64,000 nucleotides of DNA from Cristatella mucedo (lineage: Eukaryota; Bryozoa; Phylactolaemata; Cristatellidae): assembly GCA_009760855.2 (NCBI GenBank), contig WPIO01000013.1:5788001-5852000 (forward strand), given 5' to 3'. Below the pieces are notes generated by a model, which ran no database searches, was not told the origin of the DNA, and saw only the letters and a list, made by a program, of their open reading frames with translations. This document shows, one piece after another, positions 48,355-60,690 of the stretch. Each line of letters begins with the position of its first letter. The stretch's first letter is position 1. The translations under genes were made by a program, and so were the position numbers.

Positions 48355-48535
48355 GATTTAGCAGCAGCCTTATTTGTATTGCGGCAGAAGAGTCTTATCT
48401 GCTATCACCACCGTTTCCAGTTGGCAATAAAGTATCACCCAACTGCAGGATTCGAACCCACGACCTCGGTCAACTCAGTCTTGAAAAACTAGCGCCTAAC
48501 CTCACGGACTATCACTGCCCAGTAGCTTAGCTATT
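48355..48535 (-). mobile_element. tRNA-derived SINE, family 1
   Basis: The complement contains GAGGTCGTGGGTTCGAATCC, a canonical Pol III B box. The body ends GCCGCAATACAAATAAGGCT. Confidence 0.8.
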
Positions 48536-48721
48536 GTCGAAATCCGGAAGCGGGTGCCGGCTCTTGGTTTGTGGTAAGGGCACTTGCTGCCCTGGGGGTG
48601 GGTCGATTTGGCACTTTCTCTGAAACACAGCAACAATTTCCAACGTATCACCTACCCGAAAAGTAACTGCTGGATCGCTATTCCACTTGTGGAGTCATCC
48701 ATCGAGTGAGCGGTATCCTAT

Positions 48722-49040
48722 TAATAATAATAATCATACTACCACGTTCGATAAAGCACCCTCAGAGAACTCAATCTCTTTCTAGGCGCTTTAGATTTTC
48801 TGCAAAGAAAGCACGATCGAATAGTTAGCGGTAGCATGCTCGATAAACAACAAGAATAAACATGCACAGGATCAGCATGCAAGTGTGGTTGGTGGCAGCA
48901 TGCACAGTATTAGCACATAAAGGACGAATCGCAGGTACAACTAAATGCTGTCATAAATAGATGTTTTAAGTTTCTTTTCAAATGTGGTCAGGTCAGGGGA
49001 TGTGACGGAAGTTGGGAGTGAGTTCCAGGCTTTGGGAGCT
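48722..49040 (-). mobile_element. L2-like LINE 3' end
   Basis: AATAATAATAATCATACTAC, hairpin (CACCCTCAGAGAACTCAATC), 3' UTR and antisense of the KAWNSL block. Confidence 0.82.
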
Positions 49041-49314
49041 TCCTGAAAGCTCTAAAACAAAGTGTACCATTTTGAGTCGTCGCATGGCCCCTCATCTGCT
49101 TTCAGCTGATAACGTGTGCCGGTTGAATGGCGATCGCTGGTCTGTCTTCTTCAGTAATTGCAACCACACAAACCTAGAAGTGAGTTATAGCCGTGAATAT
49201 TGTTGAAATCGTAGTTTTTTATTTTAAAATGCACATTGACTCCAAATAGTCAATTTTCCCAGTCCAATTTTAATGGCGGATAGAAAAGGCAGAGTTAGCT
49301 ATTATTTGAATATA

Positions 49315-50018
49315 CCCGTTACCCGTCTTGACTTCTGCAACTCACTGCTTGCTGGCCTACCGGCATGTGCAATCAGGCGATTACAGCTGGTGCAAAACTC
49401 CGCAGCTAGGCTTGTCTGTCGTGAGCGTCGCACGTGCCACATCACATCACTTCTCGTCGACCTGTACTGGTTACCAGTCAAGCAACGGATCGACTTCAAG
49501 GTTTTGTCGCTCACTTTTAGGTCACTTAATCCTTTGACTCCAGCCTATCTCTCAGATATACTCTCCCATCAGGCCAAGCATCGTACCACCCGCTTTTCGG
49601 AATCCAACAGTCTACAAATACCCCATACAAACCTCAAATATCCTTTGGAGACCGTGCATGTAGTTCGTATGCTCCCAAAGCCTGGAACTCACTCCCGACT
49701 TGCGTCAGAACATCCCCTGACTTGACCACACTTAGAAAGACTTAGAAACACACCTATTTATGACAGCATTTAGTGGGTCCCTGTGATTCGTCTTTCATGA
49801 GCTTATGCGTGCTGACACTGTGCATGCGGTCACTAACCACACTTGCATGCTGACCCTGTGCATGTCACCGCTAACCCTGTTATTCACGTTGTTTATCAAA
49901 CATGATATTACTCACCATTGAGTCGCATTTCCCTTTGCATCAAATGTGAAGCGCCTAGAAAGAGATTGAGTTCTCTGAGGGCGCTTTATTAAGTGCATTA
50001 TTATTATTATTACTAGTT
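49315..50018 (+). mobile_element. L2-like LINE 3' part, young
   Basis: Open frame with LDFCNSLLAGLPACAIRRLQ, LVQNSAARLVCRERRTCHIT, YWLPVKQRIDFKVLSLTFRS, then 3' UTR, hairpin and (ATT)n. 5'-truncated after the RT. Confidence 0.92.
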
Positions 50019-50418
50019 CAAGAATTTTGTAAATTAGCATAAATCAACACAGATCTTGCGTGTAATTGCTCACGTTTTGTTCCGGCCTTAGTAGGCCTAT
50101 TCTTGGTGTCAAATTGAGATCGTCTGCTAAAGAAAACCTTGACACAGATGGTGCGCCTTGCAGCACCTAAATTAGGATGCGTTTTTACGGCTGATATTGG
50201 CTTTAAGTACGCTAGCAGGCAACGTCCTTCCTCAATAAGCGTGGGTCAGCCCGAAATACGGTCGTGCCTCCTAATTTTATATTAAGTATCCTCATCAGCC
50301 AGTGAGATCCTCGATAATGACATGTATAGTTCAAGCGTGGCACTCGTGCCAACAAACCTGCTCGTGTAGATCGGAGGCATCTGCATTGGCATTGGGGATG
50401 CCTCGGGAAAGTCACCTA

Positions 50419-51590
50419 TAACAATAATAATAATAATATAATATATTTGACATAGCACCCTCACATAACGCAATCTCTTTCTAGGCACTTTACATTTGCT
50501 GCAAAGGAAGCCAAAGCGAATGGTTAGTGGTAGGATGGTCAGTGACAACAAGCATAACATAGCAAAGAGTGACAAGCACAGGGTCAGCATGCAAATATGC
50601 TTAATGGCAGCATTGACAGTGTCAGCACGCATAAGCACGTAAAGGACGAATCACGCGGACCCACTAAATGCTGTGCCAATTAGAAGCGTTTTTAGTTTCT
50701 TTTTAAATGTGGTCAAATCAGGGGATGTCGTGGCGCCAGTTGGATGTGGGTTCCAGGCTTTGGAAGCATACGAACTAAAGGAACGGTCTCCAAAGAATTT
50801 GAGGCTCGTACGAGGTATAGGTAAATGATTAGATTCCGAAAAGCGGGTGGTACGATGCTTAGCCTGGTGGGTAGTCGATCTGATAAATAAGCTGAAGTCA
50901 AATAAGGAAGGGACCTACAAGTAAATGACAGAACCTTGAAGTCGATGCATTGCTTGACTGGTAGCCAGTGTAGGTCGGAGAGAAATGGTGTGCTGTGGCA
51001 ACTGCGGCTCTCAGGACAGACAAGCCTACCTGCAGAGTTTTGCACTAACTATAAGCGCCTGCTTGCAGAGGCCGGTAGGCCAGCAAGCACTGAGTTCCAG
51101 AATTCAAGACGGGATGTCGCAAATGCACGGACTAATTTAGATGTGGTACCTCTGCCTAAACAAGCCCGAATTTTAGAAATGCTGTGCGGCTGAAAGTGGG
51201 TATAATTGACTGTAAAGCTGAGTGTTCGTTTAATGAAAGGTCACTCTGGAGCAGGACACCTAGATTTCGTGCAGATTCAGCAGGAGGTATGTTGGCAGAG
51301 CCGATTGTGAGCGTTGCAGTTGCCAATTTCTGAATCACACTTGGTTTTCCCATAACTAGTAAGTTGGTTTTATTATCATTCAATTTAAGAAAGTTTGCTG
51401 GCATCCAAGTGTGGATGTCATCAATGCATGCAGCAAGGGAGTTGAAAGAATTTGAAGTGCTAGAGGGCTGGAACGGATCAAAGCAAAGGTACAACTGAGT
51501 TTCCTCTGCATTGAAGTGAAAGCGTAGAGTGTGCCTGGCTATTACATCGGCAAGAGGGAGAGTATAAGCCGTGAAAAGAACAGGATCAAG
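50419..51590 (-). mobile_element. L2-like LINE, RT palm to 3' tail
   Basis: Minus strand: MLDPVLFTAYTLPLADVIAR, FNAEETQLYLCFD (the RT DD changed to EE), WMPANFLKLNDNKTNLLVMG, LVCPESRSCHSTPFLSDLHW and a tail with (ATT)n. Active-site change and 5' truncation show it is dead. Confidence 0.9.
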
Positions 51591-52736
51591 CATAGAGCAC
51601 CTAAAGCAAAGTGTCGAAGGTCTGGCTCAGAAGTGACCACAGCGTTTACTCCCTGTCGCGATACGGCAGCGCTACTTAGTAGCAGAGTATTGGACCGGCG
51701 AACGCACCCGACCCGACGATTCAGTTGTGCCACAATTCAGCATTTCTCCTTAAACGTGCAAATAGATTGATAAAACTGCATACATTGTAAGGACTAGAAT
51801 GAGTTTAGTTTCATCGCAAAATTATGGTTCTTACAACGTGATACGCAGCATCACGATTGTATCGTGTCACTTTAGAAAAACTGCTAGTCATCATTTAACA
51901 GGATATGAATAATTTGTGTTAGGTTCGAATGCACAAATGATCGCTACCGTGTTAAAAAAGGGACTCTAATAGGCGTGTAAGTTTTCCCTTGACCATCTTG
52001 CTCTTTCAGCCATTTAATGAATGGCACCACCAATCAAGTAAGAATCTAACTTTTTGCTTATAATGCAGTGCTGTCTACGTGACTAAATTTCCTAGCATCG
52101 ACTGGAAGAAACCAACGACCGTTGACACAGCAGACTGAGGAGTCATCTGAAGATCGTCTCAAGGATCATTTGAACTAAGTTACCAGAATCAAAGTTGAAG
52201 TCATTCTGACCATTTTTGGCTTAGAACTGTTCATCTACCAACATTCTCTTTTTCGATTCCCTAGGCATACAACTTTCTGTCCGATCTACTGACCTGGATC
52301 GCGAGGCTCACGAGTTCGGGCAAGCGGACGCTTGACCGACGCGTTTTGAAGGCCAGCCTGGGCATGTTGGGTTGGGTTCTGGCAATTCTGCCAATTGCCC
52401 TCTTATGGCGTTCGAAACGAAATATTCGAGCTGTAAACAGAAGAGAACAAAAGAAACTCGAGGAATAGCGCCGATCCCTGGTTAATGACATCGGCAAGAC
52501 CAGTTTCGGCCGTTTATGACTTCGACCCTTATGGCCTGTTCTGGCCTATTCTGTCGCTTCCGGTACCGTAAAGACACGCGAACACGTAAAGGCGCGATAC
52601 TTTAACAAAGCGTCAGAAAAGCGCCTGGATGCTAATGCTCAAAATTCCGGCTTCGAGTCCAATTCTTGATAGGAAGAGGCGATTGAACCACTACGACAAC
52701 ATGGCCAGTCAATTTGAGGAAATCAATGGTGTTTGA
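51591..52736. other. Intergenic sequence without recognised feature
   Basis: No gene or repeat recognised. Confidence 0.45.
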
Positions 52737-52950
52737 TAATAATAATAATAATAATAATAATTCACTTGATAAAGCGCCCTCAGAGAACTTAATCTCTCTC
52801 TAGGCGCTTTACATTTGCTGCAAAGTGAAATGCAATTGAATGGTGAATGGTAAGTAAAATCATGCTTGAAAAACAAACGAAATGAATAATATGGTTAGGG
52901 GTGACATGCACAGGGTCAGCATGCAAATGTGGTTAGTGGCAGCATGCCAG
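52737..52950 (-). mobile_element. L2-like LINE 3' end, short
   Basis: (AAT)n, hairpin and about 130 bases of 3' UTR, breaking off at GTGGTTAGTGGCAGCATGCC. Close to consensus. Confidence 0.87.
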
Positions 52951-54721
52951 AACCGTCAATCGCATTGTCGTCGAAGCAGAGCCAGCGAGAGTGCTTCACT
53001 CTCAGGCCGGCATTGCTCCGATTTCGCACGCAGTCGTGCACGTGGTGACGAAGCCATCGCCTGCTTGCTTGTACTTGATAGCGGTGCGACTGGCTTGCTG
53101 ACCGAAAGCGAGAAAGCGTAGCACCAACGCGAAGCCAGGCCGAGCTGCGGTAGCGCCACAAGAAGTCCGAAAGGCGACAGCAGTCTGTTCTCGAGAAATC
53201 GCGACCAAAGCTGGTTCTCGGGGCGCGTAAGCGTGGCGGCCTGGCAGGTACTGCTCTTTGCCTCAAGATAAACTGGCGCCAGACGAGGGATCAGGCTTCA
53301 TTAAGCAGCCGCATTAGCTGGTCGCCGGTCGGGCGCCATGAATCACTGTATCGGGGACCTGAGGCTGAGGGTTTTTTTTTTTTACTGCACTGGGGGTAGG
53401 ACTGACGTTGGCGCTGTCTAATTGCCACCTGACTGGGTCTAATGACACCCGGAGTCGTGTCGCCGAGGACCGCTGCAATGTGTTCCCGACCGGCGTCGGT
53501 TCTGGCATTCACCCCTGTCGGCGAAACTACCACTCAGCTCTAGAAACCACGCTGCCTGTTGGTGCGTACATACGTGCACATACCGCCAGCGATGGTGTGA
53601 AAGTATCCAGCTGTGGCACAGCATGGTCTTAATCACCTAGCCACCAGATCCACTGGAACAGTAGGATGCTCGATTTAGTGGGGGAGGAGGCTGGGTGAGG
53701 GGCAGCGTTGGACACCGGGTCGCAAGTGAGGCGAACGCTCCAAGTCTACTAGTTAGTCACAGTTAGGCACTCGACCGCTAAGGTGGCACCCTACCGTTAG
53801 TCGCGTAAGTCAAACGAGGTGTACCGATGAAGTGGTTTGTATAGCCTTGGGTATCAGGGAATCGAAGCACAAGTACCGTATAAGCCAGCCAGACGTAGCA
53901 GGAGATGTGCATGTGCGCTGCAGATTGGTCAGGTGGATCATGGCACAAGTGATTATTTGTTATGTGAAAAACCTAAATGCTTCACCAGCCGCGTTGCAAG
54001 TTAACCAGCGCGTTGATGATGGAGCCACGGTTGGCCGCCGTGAAAGGCACGTGCCATCAAGTTGACGCGAGCGACCAAGCGGAAAAAGAAGCGAGACTTT
54101 TTAAACTAGAAAGGTATTTGAAAGGGCTGTACATATAGAGTTCGAAATGCCGCTATCGGGCCACTGTGGGTAGTGGCGCTGCAATTCTGGTAATCGGTCT
54201 CCTTGCTAATGATGAAGAGAGCAGGAAGTCTTGGGTAGTTGGTACGCCTAGTACTTGAATGCCTAATGCTTAGCTAAGATTTATTATAACGAATTCAAGT
54301 ACGCTGCGTTCGATGTAGAAGCATTTTGAGTATTCTTTTGTTAAATGCAATGAGTTTACAACCTGAAAGAACGTAGACCCTTAGCTTATTATAACCGAGT
54401 TGCTGCAATAGAAAGTACTCAACATGTAAAACAAAACATACAATAGTTTTTGTTTCGTCTATTTGTACTACATAAAAGAACAGGATCAATGGACTAAATA
54501 AAAAATGGATGCCGTGAAGTGCTCTTGGTATTGACGTTTTGAAATTTTAAAGTTGCTGCACATTTCAGACTTTCGGACTGATTGCTGTGAATCCTCATCG
54601 CATCGTCTCCCGATTAGACGAAATTTAGACAGAAGCTAAGACTCTCCACGCTCCTTTCAGCCATTACGCTGTCCGTATGAATTATTCTATCTGTGCTTGG
54701 GCGTGCTGAAATTATGCATTA
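52951..54721. other. Intergenic sequence, unrecognised
   Basis: 52960-53640 is more GC-rich and contains a T12 run at 53371-53382. No protein family recognised in any frame. Confidence 0.4.
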
Positions 54722-54912
54722 TATAATAATAATAATAATAATAATGCACTTGATAAAACGCCCTCAGAGAACTCAATCTCTCTCTAGGCGCTTTACATCT
54801 GCTGCAAAGGGAAATCTAACTAACCGATTCACGTGCTTTATTTTCATTTTAAGTGCTTAGAACGACATTTAATTATCTAAGGGTTCTGCATAAATTTATT
54901 ACCATTACTACC
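54722..54912 (-). mobile_element. L2-like 3' tail plus opposed variant tail
   Basis: 54722-54815 is a minus-strand consensus tail. 54849-54912 resembles a plus-strand variant tail (TTAAGTGCTTAGAACGACAT ... AAATTTATTACCATTAC). Confidence 0.7.
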
Positions 54913-56505
54913 ATTCTAGACGTGGAATGTCAAGCATTTTTGATCGCGTTTCCGCAGTTTAGATCCTAAACCAACGGAATCATCAATGGAGCTCTGCCAA
55001 GAATACATTACAACATTATAATCTTAAGTTCAAGTAGAAGGAGTTTTGTTGATGAGTACTTCACAATGCCACTGTAGTTAATGCCTGAGTTTGCGAGACG
55101 TGCAGAATTCCTTTAACATTATATTAATTTTCATTTCATATTTTCAATTTCAAATGTGAGAGAGGATTTTTGTCATTCGCATTTGAAAATGCAAAATGAG
55201 TGGGCTTTCTTCCCTTTGGTCAGGCGCTAGCGAGAGAATCGGTAGTGTCTTCCGTTTACTGTCCAAATGCACGTACAGTAAATATGACATCTATCGATTG
55301 CTTAGAGAGACAGAACCGAGGCGAGCGCGGGAGCGCTTCTCTGGCCGATTCCGAAATTCCTGCTCAAGCAATCGGTCGCATAAGCAGACGGCAGAGACGG
55401 CAGCACCGAGCTGCTGGAATTTAGTAAACTCTTGGTTCAAGCCGGCGGTATTTTCTAAGCTAATTCACCCATCTATGGACAAATAGCACCCGCGAGCGTA
55501 GCGTATCTCAGCATTCAAAGAGTTGACAGAGACTTACGCTAATAGCAGAATAAGAGGAGCTCACTGCCTGTGAACTCGATTCACAGAGTCATAGTAGCTC
55601 CGTCACGGAAGACAATTTTGCTGCGTGACTGAAGTGCGCGATCTTTCTGCATGACTTGCCGCCTGGCTGAAGTTCGCCGTCTTGCCGCGTGACTGTGGGA
55701 AAGACAGACTTTCTCGCTTTAATTAGTAGACATGTGTGCTCGCTCCCGAGTTTCTCATGGAAATGAAAAGAAAATATCCTAGTGCAGCAGATGCGCCCAA
55801 AATAATAGATAAAGCAGACAGACTATCAGAACCTCAACAATGCTCGATGTAGGTATAGAGCACAAGTTTTGGAAGCTGAGATGACAGGGTAAACAACAAA
55901 AAGTTAAACGCTTTGCTTTAGTATGAAATGAAACACTCATTTGAAAATATAAATTAATTAACCATAGAACTTTAAAAAATCTACTTCTACTGCAAATATA
56001 CGCGTTTAAAAAGCCCGAGTCCACCAGATTACGTTAGTGGTAAATGAACTTGCGAAGTTGAAAGTATCCACGAACTCGCAGTTTGACCGCTAAGTACAAT
56101 CTATATTCTGGCGGAGGTCGACGCTTATCATTGTTTATCTTTTAAATTCGACTGACAATATGACTCAAGTATAGGCTAAGAGAAAACTGTCTGTAAAGGC
56201 TTCCATGTTTTCAAGGTCAAGGAGATCGAAAATAAAGGAGGAAAATAAGCTGTCTAGGGAAAAGGTTTAGAAATTCACTGGGTGAGAAGTGACGCAGGGA
56301 AGTGCGTAACGATACTGTGAAACAGGGACATACCAAATGAGATATATGAATAGATAAAAAGATGTGATACGGGAGAGTGAAGAAGAAGCAAAGAAGAGAG
56401 AAAGAGACGCACACAGACAGGCTGAAAGACAGACAGATAGAGAAAACATAGAAAGCAGAGACAACCAAGAAAGAGGCAGAGACTGAGGCTGGAAGAGAGG
56501 CAAAG
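54913..56505. other. Intergenic sequence without recognised feature
   Basis: No recognised gene. 55620-55700 repeats the phrase GCGTGACTGAAGT/GCCTGGCTGAAGT loosely. Confidence 0.4.
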
Positions 56506-56523
56506 AGAGAGAGAGAGAGAGGC

Positions 56524-56622
<99 letters not shown>

Positions 56623-56640
56623 AATAGATAGATAGAGAGA
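56506..56640. repeat. (GA)n microsatellite
   Basis: About 90 perfect GA bases ending in GATAGATAGA. The 100 bases before it are also purine-rich. Confidence 0.97.
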
Positions 56641-56899
56641 GCTCATGACTGAAAGATCTCAAAAGTCTTTTGACAAAGATGACGCTACCATGAGAAGACT
56701 ACTTTCGGTACCTCTCTGGGCTTGATTAACGGGATTGACGGCAAAGTGTCGTTTCCCTTACATCCAAAACATTTTTTAATTGAGACCGGTCTGCGTATTC
56801 GTGGCAGTTGCGCGGGAATAGTCACGGGAAAATTGGCTCGACGAGTTGAGAGAAATATTGAGCGAAACAGGAAAGCGACAAGAAGTCTGGAGCTGAAGC

Positions 56900-57760
56900 C
56901 GCGTCAGACGCCACTTCGTCAACGATGCTCACGTAATCGGCGTCGCATGCAATACTCCCGCAGGAGAAGGAATAGACGTGAGAACACCCGGAGTCTCGAG
57001 CCAAGTAGCGTCCGAGCCGTCTTCTGCGTAGTGGCACAGCGCTCTCAGTCGGCGGCCGGCGGCGCCGCACGCGCCGCCGGCCGCCGACTTTTTTTTGGCG
57101 GCCGGCTGGTCAGCGCACGTGACGCCATTTGACATTTCGGCGGCGCGTCCGCGAATGCGACAGCTAGACGAGGACCGACGGGGCTGGACGGCCGCTGCGT
57201 GCGCCGCAGCTCGAGTTCGAGGCGGCAGATGCTGCAGACGCTGTGCGAACTGTCGATCTAAGCAAGCTTCACCTGCACACACGGCCGCCGCCGCCGCAGG
57301 CTCTCCGCGTGCAGTCGTCGATTCCGCGCATACGAATATCGGATAGACACGAATATTCTGCTCATAGGAGTAGCAGCTCCGCGTCTCGCATGGGAAACCG
57401 CAGTACTTCCATATCCGCGTATGGGAATACTCCGCGAACACAAGAATGTCTTATTCTCCGGCCTGAGCGTTTTCTTATAAGAGGAACATTCCCGCAATCG
57501 GTGCGTCTCTTCTGGGCGCTGCCGCCGCGGCCTGGCGCGCGCTCCGCACTTTTGCTCTGCTCGGGCGCCATCGCGCGCGTTCGCGCGCGCGCGCGCGTTC
57601 ATACCAGCGTCGCTCGGCGAAGCTGCGCCGCGGTCGAGCTGCGGGTTCACGCGGAGCCCGGCGCTTTGCGGGTTGACCAGTGGCCAGCGCCACCACTGAC
57701 TGAGCTGAACGGAAATCATGCTAACCGCGGCGGCTGCGGCACACGAGCCGCCGTAGCAAG
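56900..57760. other. GC/CpG-rich block 1
   Basis: High CpG density, alternating CG run at 57584-57597, and a perfect 18-bp palindrome at 57048-57088. No protein family recognised. CpG density suggests a promoter or CpG island of a gene not seen here. Confidence 0.4.
57048..57096. repeat. Perfect GC-rich hairpin followed by T8
   Basis: The 18-base arm 57048-57065 (GTCGGCGGCCGGCGGCGC) is the exact reverse complement of 57071-57088, with a 5-base loop and TTTTTTTT at 57089-57096. Confidence 0.93.
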
Positions 57761-57771
57761 CTGCAGGCGTG

Positions 57772-57836
<65 letters not shown>

Positions 57837-57928
57837 TATGTATGTATATACATATGTATGTATATACATATGTGTGTGTGTATATATAATTCATTTGCAT
57901 ACGGCCGTAGCAAGCTGCAGGCGTGATC

Positions 57929-57979
<51 letters not shown>

Positions 57980-58020
57980 GTATATACATATGTGTGTGTG
58001 TGTATATGTAATTCATTTGC
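57747..58020. repeat. Tandem duplication with (TA)n cores
   Basis: GCCGTAGCAAGCTGCAGGCG plus TGAT at about 57752 and again at 57904. Each is followed by a (TA)n core, GTGTGTGTATAT and AATTCATTTGCATA. Unit about 150 bases, second copy shorter. Confidence 0.92.
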
Positions 58021-58120
58021 ATAGCGCTCTAAGAGAACTGAATCTCTATCGAGGCGCTTTACGCCGCAGGGCTCGAGCTCATGACCTCGGGCGTTAAAGG
58101 CGACCACCTTATCTTGCCTT
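58010..58120 (-). mobile_element. SINE family 2, reverse orientation
   Basis: Complement: GATAAGGTGGTCGCC (A-box-like), GAGGTCATGAGCTCGAGCCC (B-box-like), then TAAAGCGCCTCGATAGAGAT and TCAGTTCTCTTAGAGCGCTA, the L2-type hairpin. The clearest member of the family. Confidence 0.72.
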
Positions 58121-58229
58121 ATTCTCCAAAGGATTTGAGGTTTGTACAAGGTTGTTGGAATGCGTAGCATATTTCGATCCGCTGGCATTACTTGCCTACC
58201 CAATGAGCCCCCCCCCCCTAGAGGAGTAA

Positions 58230-59560
58230 CGGTGTGGCTAAAGCCGCTCCCGCCGACATGCTCCTGACCGCAGGCTTTCTCCTCAATCAGCGTCGCGGAT
58301 CTAGGTCAGGCGGCCTCAACCTGTCCCCTCTTACTTTTAGCAATTGAGGCCGCGGATCTGGCGAGAGTGAACCGAAGCGTACACGGCGGCGGCCCGAGGC
58401 TCCGCTCCCATTTAATCCACGCCACTCTCTCTAAATGCGGGGCGGCGCGCTGGAGTCAGGACGAAGAACCGCCGCTGCTGAGATGCCCGGCTGACCGGGC
58501 TGCAAACGGCGCCGAGAGTGGGCGGCTTCTGCTGCGGCTTCCGCAGTCACGCCCCTCCGTCTGCTCAGCAGCCGCGCAAGGCTTAGCTGCGGCGCGACGG
58601 ACTCGTGGGTGAGCTATACCTGGCGCCACCGACACCGCCGGATCTAAGCCGCGATAACGCAACTGTCGCCTTCGCGGCCGGGGATCGCCGCTCCCTCAGC
58701 CGCAGCCGCAGCTTTCCGGCGGCGGCGGCAGCGCCTCCGCTTGGACGCCCGTGCTCAGACTTCAAGCTCGAGGCCGTCGAGTAGTGCCTCGGCGGTGGCG
58801 ACTGTCGGAAGGCTAGCGCGATTGCTGCCTCGCAGCGGAGGCGCGCGTTCTGGCTACACTCGGAGCGTCGCGCAGCGTTGGCCACGACAAGCCGCGAGCT
58901 CTCTCGTTCTCTCTCTCTCTCTCTCTCGCTCGCGCTCTTTCCTACGCTCGCTCTCTCTAACTCGTTCACTCGCTCGCTCTCTCTAACTCGTTCACTCGAT
59001 CGCTCTCTCTTGCTCGCTTTCTCTCCTTTGCTCTCTCACTACTTTGATCTGACGAGCGATTGTCGCTGCGAAGCAGAGTTGGTCGCGAGCCTTAGGAGCG
59101 CATGCAAGGTCGGCGCAAGAGTAGCCCAAAGTTAGCAGCCGTAGAGGTTCGCCCCCGCAGACACCCACCGCACACACACACACACACACTTACATGCACG
59201 AGCCTGGGGGCGGGCGGGCGGCGGCGGCAAGCGCGTTTTACTCGGCGGCTTGAAGGAAGCGAAGCATGGCGGCGGTCGTGCGACGCCTCGCCTTGGTGCC
59301 GCCGCGTTCGAGCGAGGCGCCGTGCCGCGAAGCGTGCGCTGCAGCCGATGCGAAGCATTGGCGCGTGCTCTCCTCGCTTGCTGCCGCGGTTTTAGTCTAC
59401 TTCCGCTGCGGAGACGTTAAGGGCGTCAGCATTTTCAAACTGTCATTCAACCGGGATTTCCCTGCCTCCGTTACCCATATCTAAGTGCATAACAAGCTAG
59501 GCTACGCAGAAGCCTTGCCGAGAGCGCGGCGTGATGGCGAATTCCAGTGAGCCGACGAAC
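58230..59560. other. GC/CpG-rich block 2, possible CpG island
   Basis: Very CpG-rich, no transposon. A possible start GAAGCATGGCGGCGG at 59266 opens a 72-codon frame with no recognised family. A 26-bp tandem duplication lies at 58946-58997. Suggests promoter-type DNA, direction unknown. Confidence 0.4.
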
Positions 59561-59797
59561 GCTAAGGCAGAGGCGGCGGTCGCGCATGCAAACTTCAGCT
59601 TCTTAACGGGATTTCGCGAAACAAGCAAAAATCACTTTCTAAAAACTATATGCCAAGTAAAGTAAATAAATACTTGAACGTACTTAAAAAGCGAGGAGGC
59701 CGAGTTGATAAAAGAGTCAGTGACACGAGATAAGGAAAACTGTAAAATGTGTACCTTAAGAAATTTACGAAGTAGGTTTTCAGTGGCCATCCACATT

Positions 59798-60690
59798 AAT
59801 AATAATAAAAATAATGCACTTGACAAAGCGCCCTCAGAGAACTCAATCTCTCTCTAGGCGCTTTACATTTGCTGCAAAGGGAAACGCGACTCAATGGTGA
59901 TTAATATCATGCTTGATAAACATGAATAACATGGATAGGGGTGACATGCACAGGGTTAGCATGCAAATGTGGTTAGTGGCAGCATGCACAGTGTGAGCAC
60001 GCATAAGCACATGAAGGATGAATCACAGGAACCCACTAAATGCTGTCATAAATAGGTGTGTTTTTAAGTTCTTTTTAAATGTGGTCAAGTTAGGCGATAT
60101 TCAGACGAAATTCGGAAGGGAGTTCCAGGCTTTGGGAACATACGAACTAAACGCACGGTCTCCAAAGGGTTTGAGGTTTGTACGAGGTATTTGTAGACTG
60201 TTGGATTCCGAGAGGCGGGCGGTGCGATGCTTGGCCAGGTGGGGGAGTAGATCTGAGAGATAGGCTGGAGCCAAAGAATGAAGTGACCTAAAAGTGAGCG
60301 ACAAAAAACCTTGAAGTCGATCCGTTGCTTGACTGGTAACCAGTGCAGGTCGGCGAGAAGTGGTGTGGTGTGGCAACTGCGACGCTCACGACAGACAAGC
60401 CTGCGGAGTTTTGCACCGTCTGTAATCGCCTGATTGCACATGCCGGTAGGCCAGCAAGAGTGAGTTACAGAAATCAAGACGGATGTTCTGTTACAAATGC
60501 ATAGACCAACTTAGACGTGGTATCATCATCTAAACAAGCCCGAATTTTAGCAATTTTATGTAGCTGAAAGTAGGCAGACTTGACTGTGGAGCTGATGTGG
60601 TCGTCTAACGAGAGGTCACTATGGAACATGACACCTAAATTTCGAGCTGATTCAACGGGAGATATGCTGGCAGAGCCAATTTTGAGCGTT
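59798..60690 (-). mobile_element. L2-like LINE 3' part
   Basis: Minus strand: KIGSASISPVESARNLGVMF, LSLDDHISSTVKSAYFQLHK, LLADLHWLPVKQRIDFKV, AYLSDLLPHLAKHRTARLSE, 3' UTR and hairpin with ATT-type end. A frameshift separates the blocks. Confidence 0.92.

Noticed and set aside
48355-48535. True tRNA gene
   Set aside because: B box is canonical, but no cloverleaf with paired acceptor stem was found, and the unit recurs with a SINE body.
56722-57132. 136-codon + ORF, Arg-rich
   Set aside because: Composition follows GC-rich DNA and runs into the palindrome. No recognised domain.
57258-57869. 203-codon minus-strand ORF
   Set aside because: Begins in the TA microsatellite (Tyr/Ile repeats) and continues through CpG-rich DNA. 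No family similarity.
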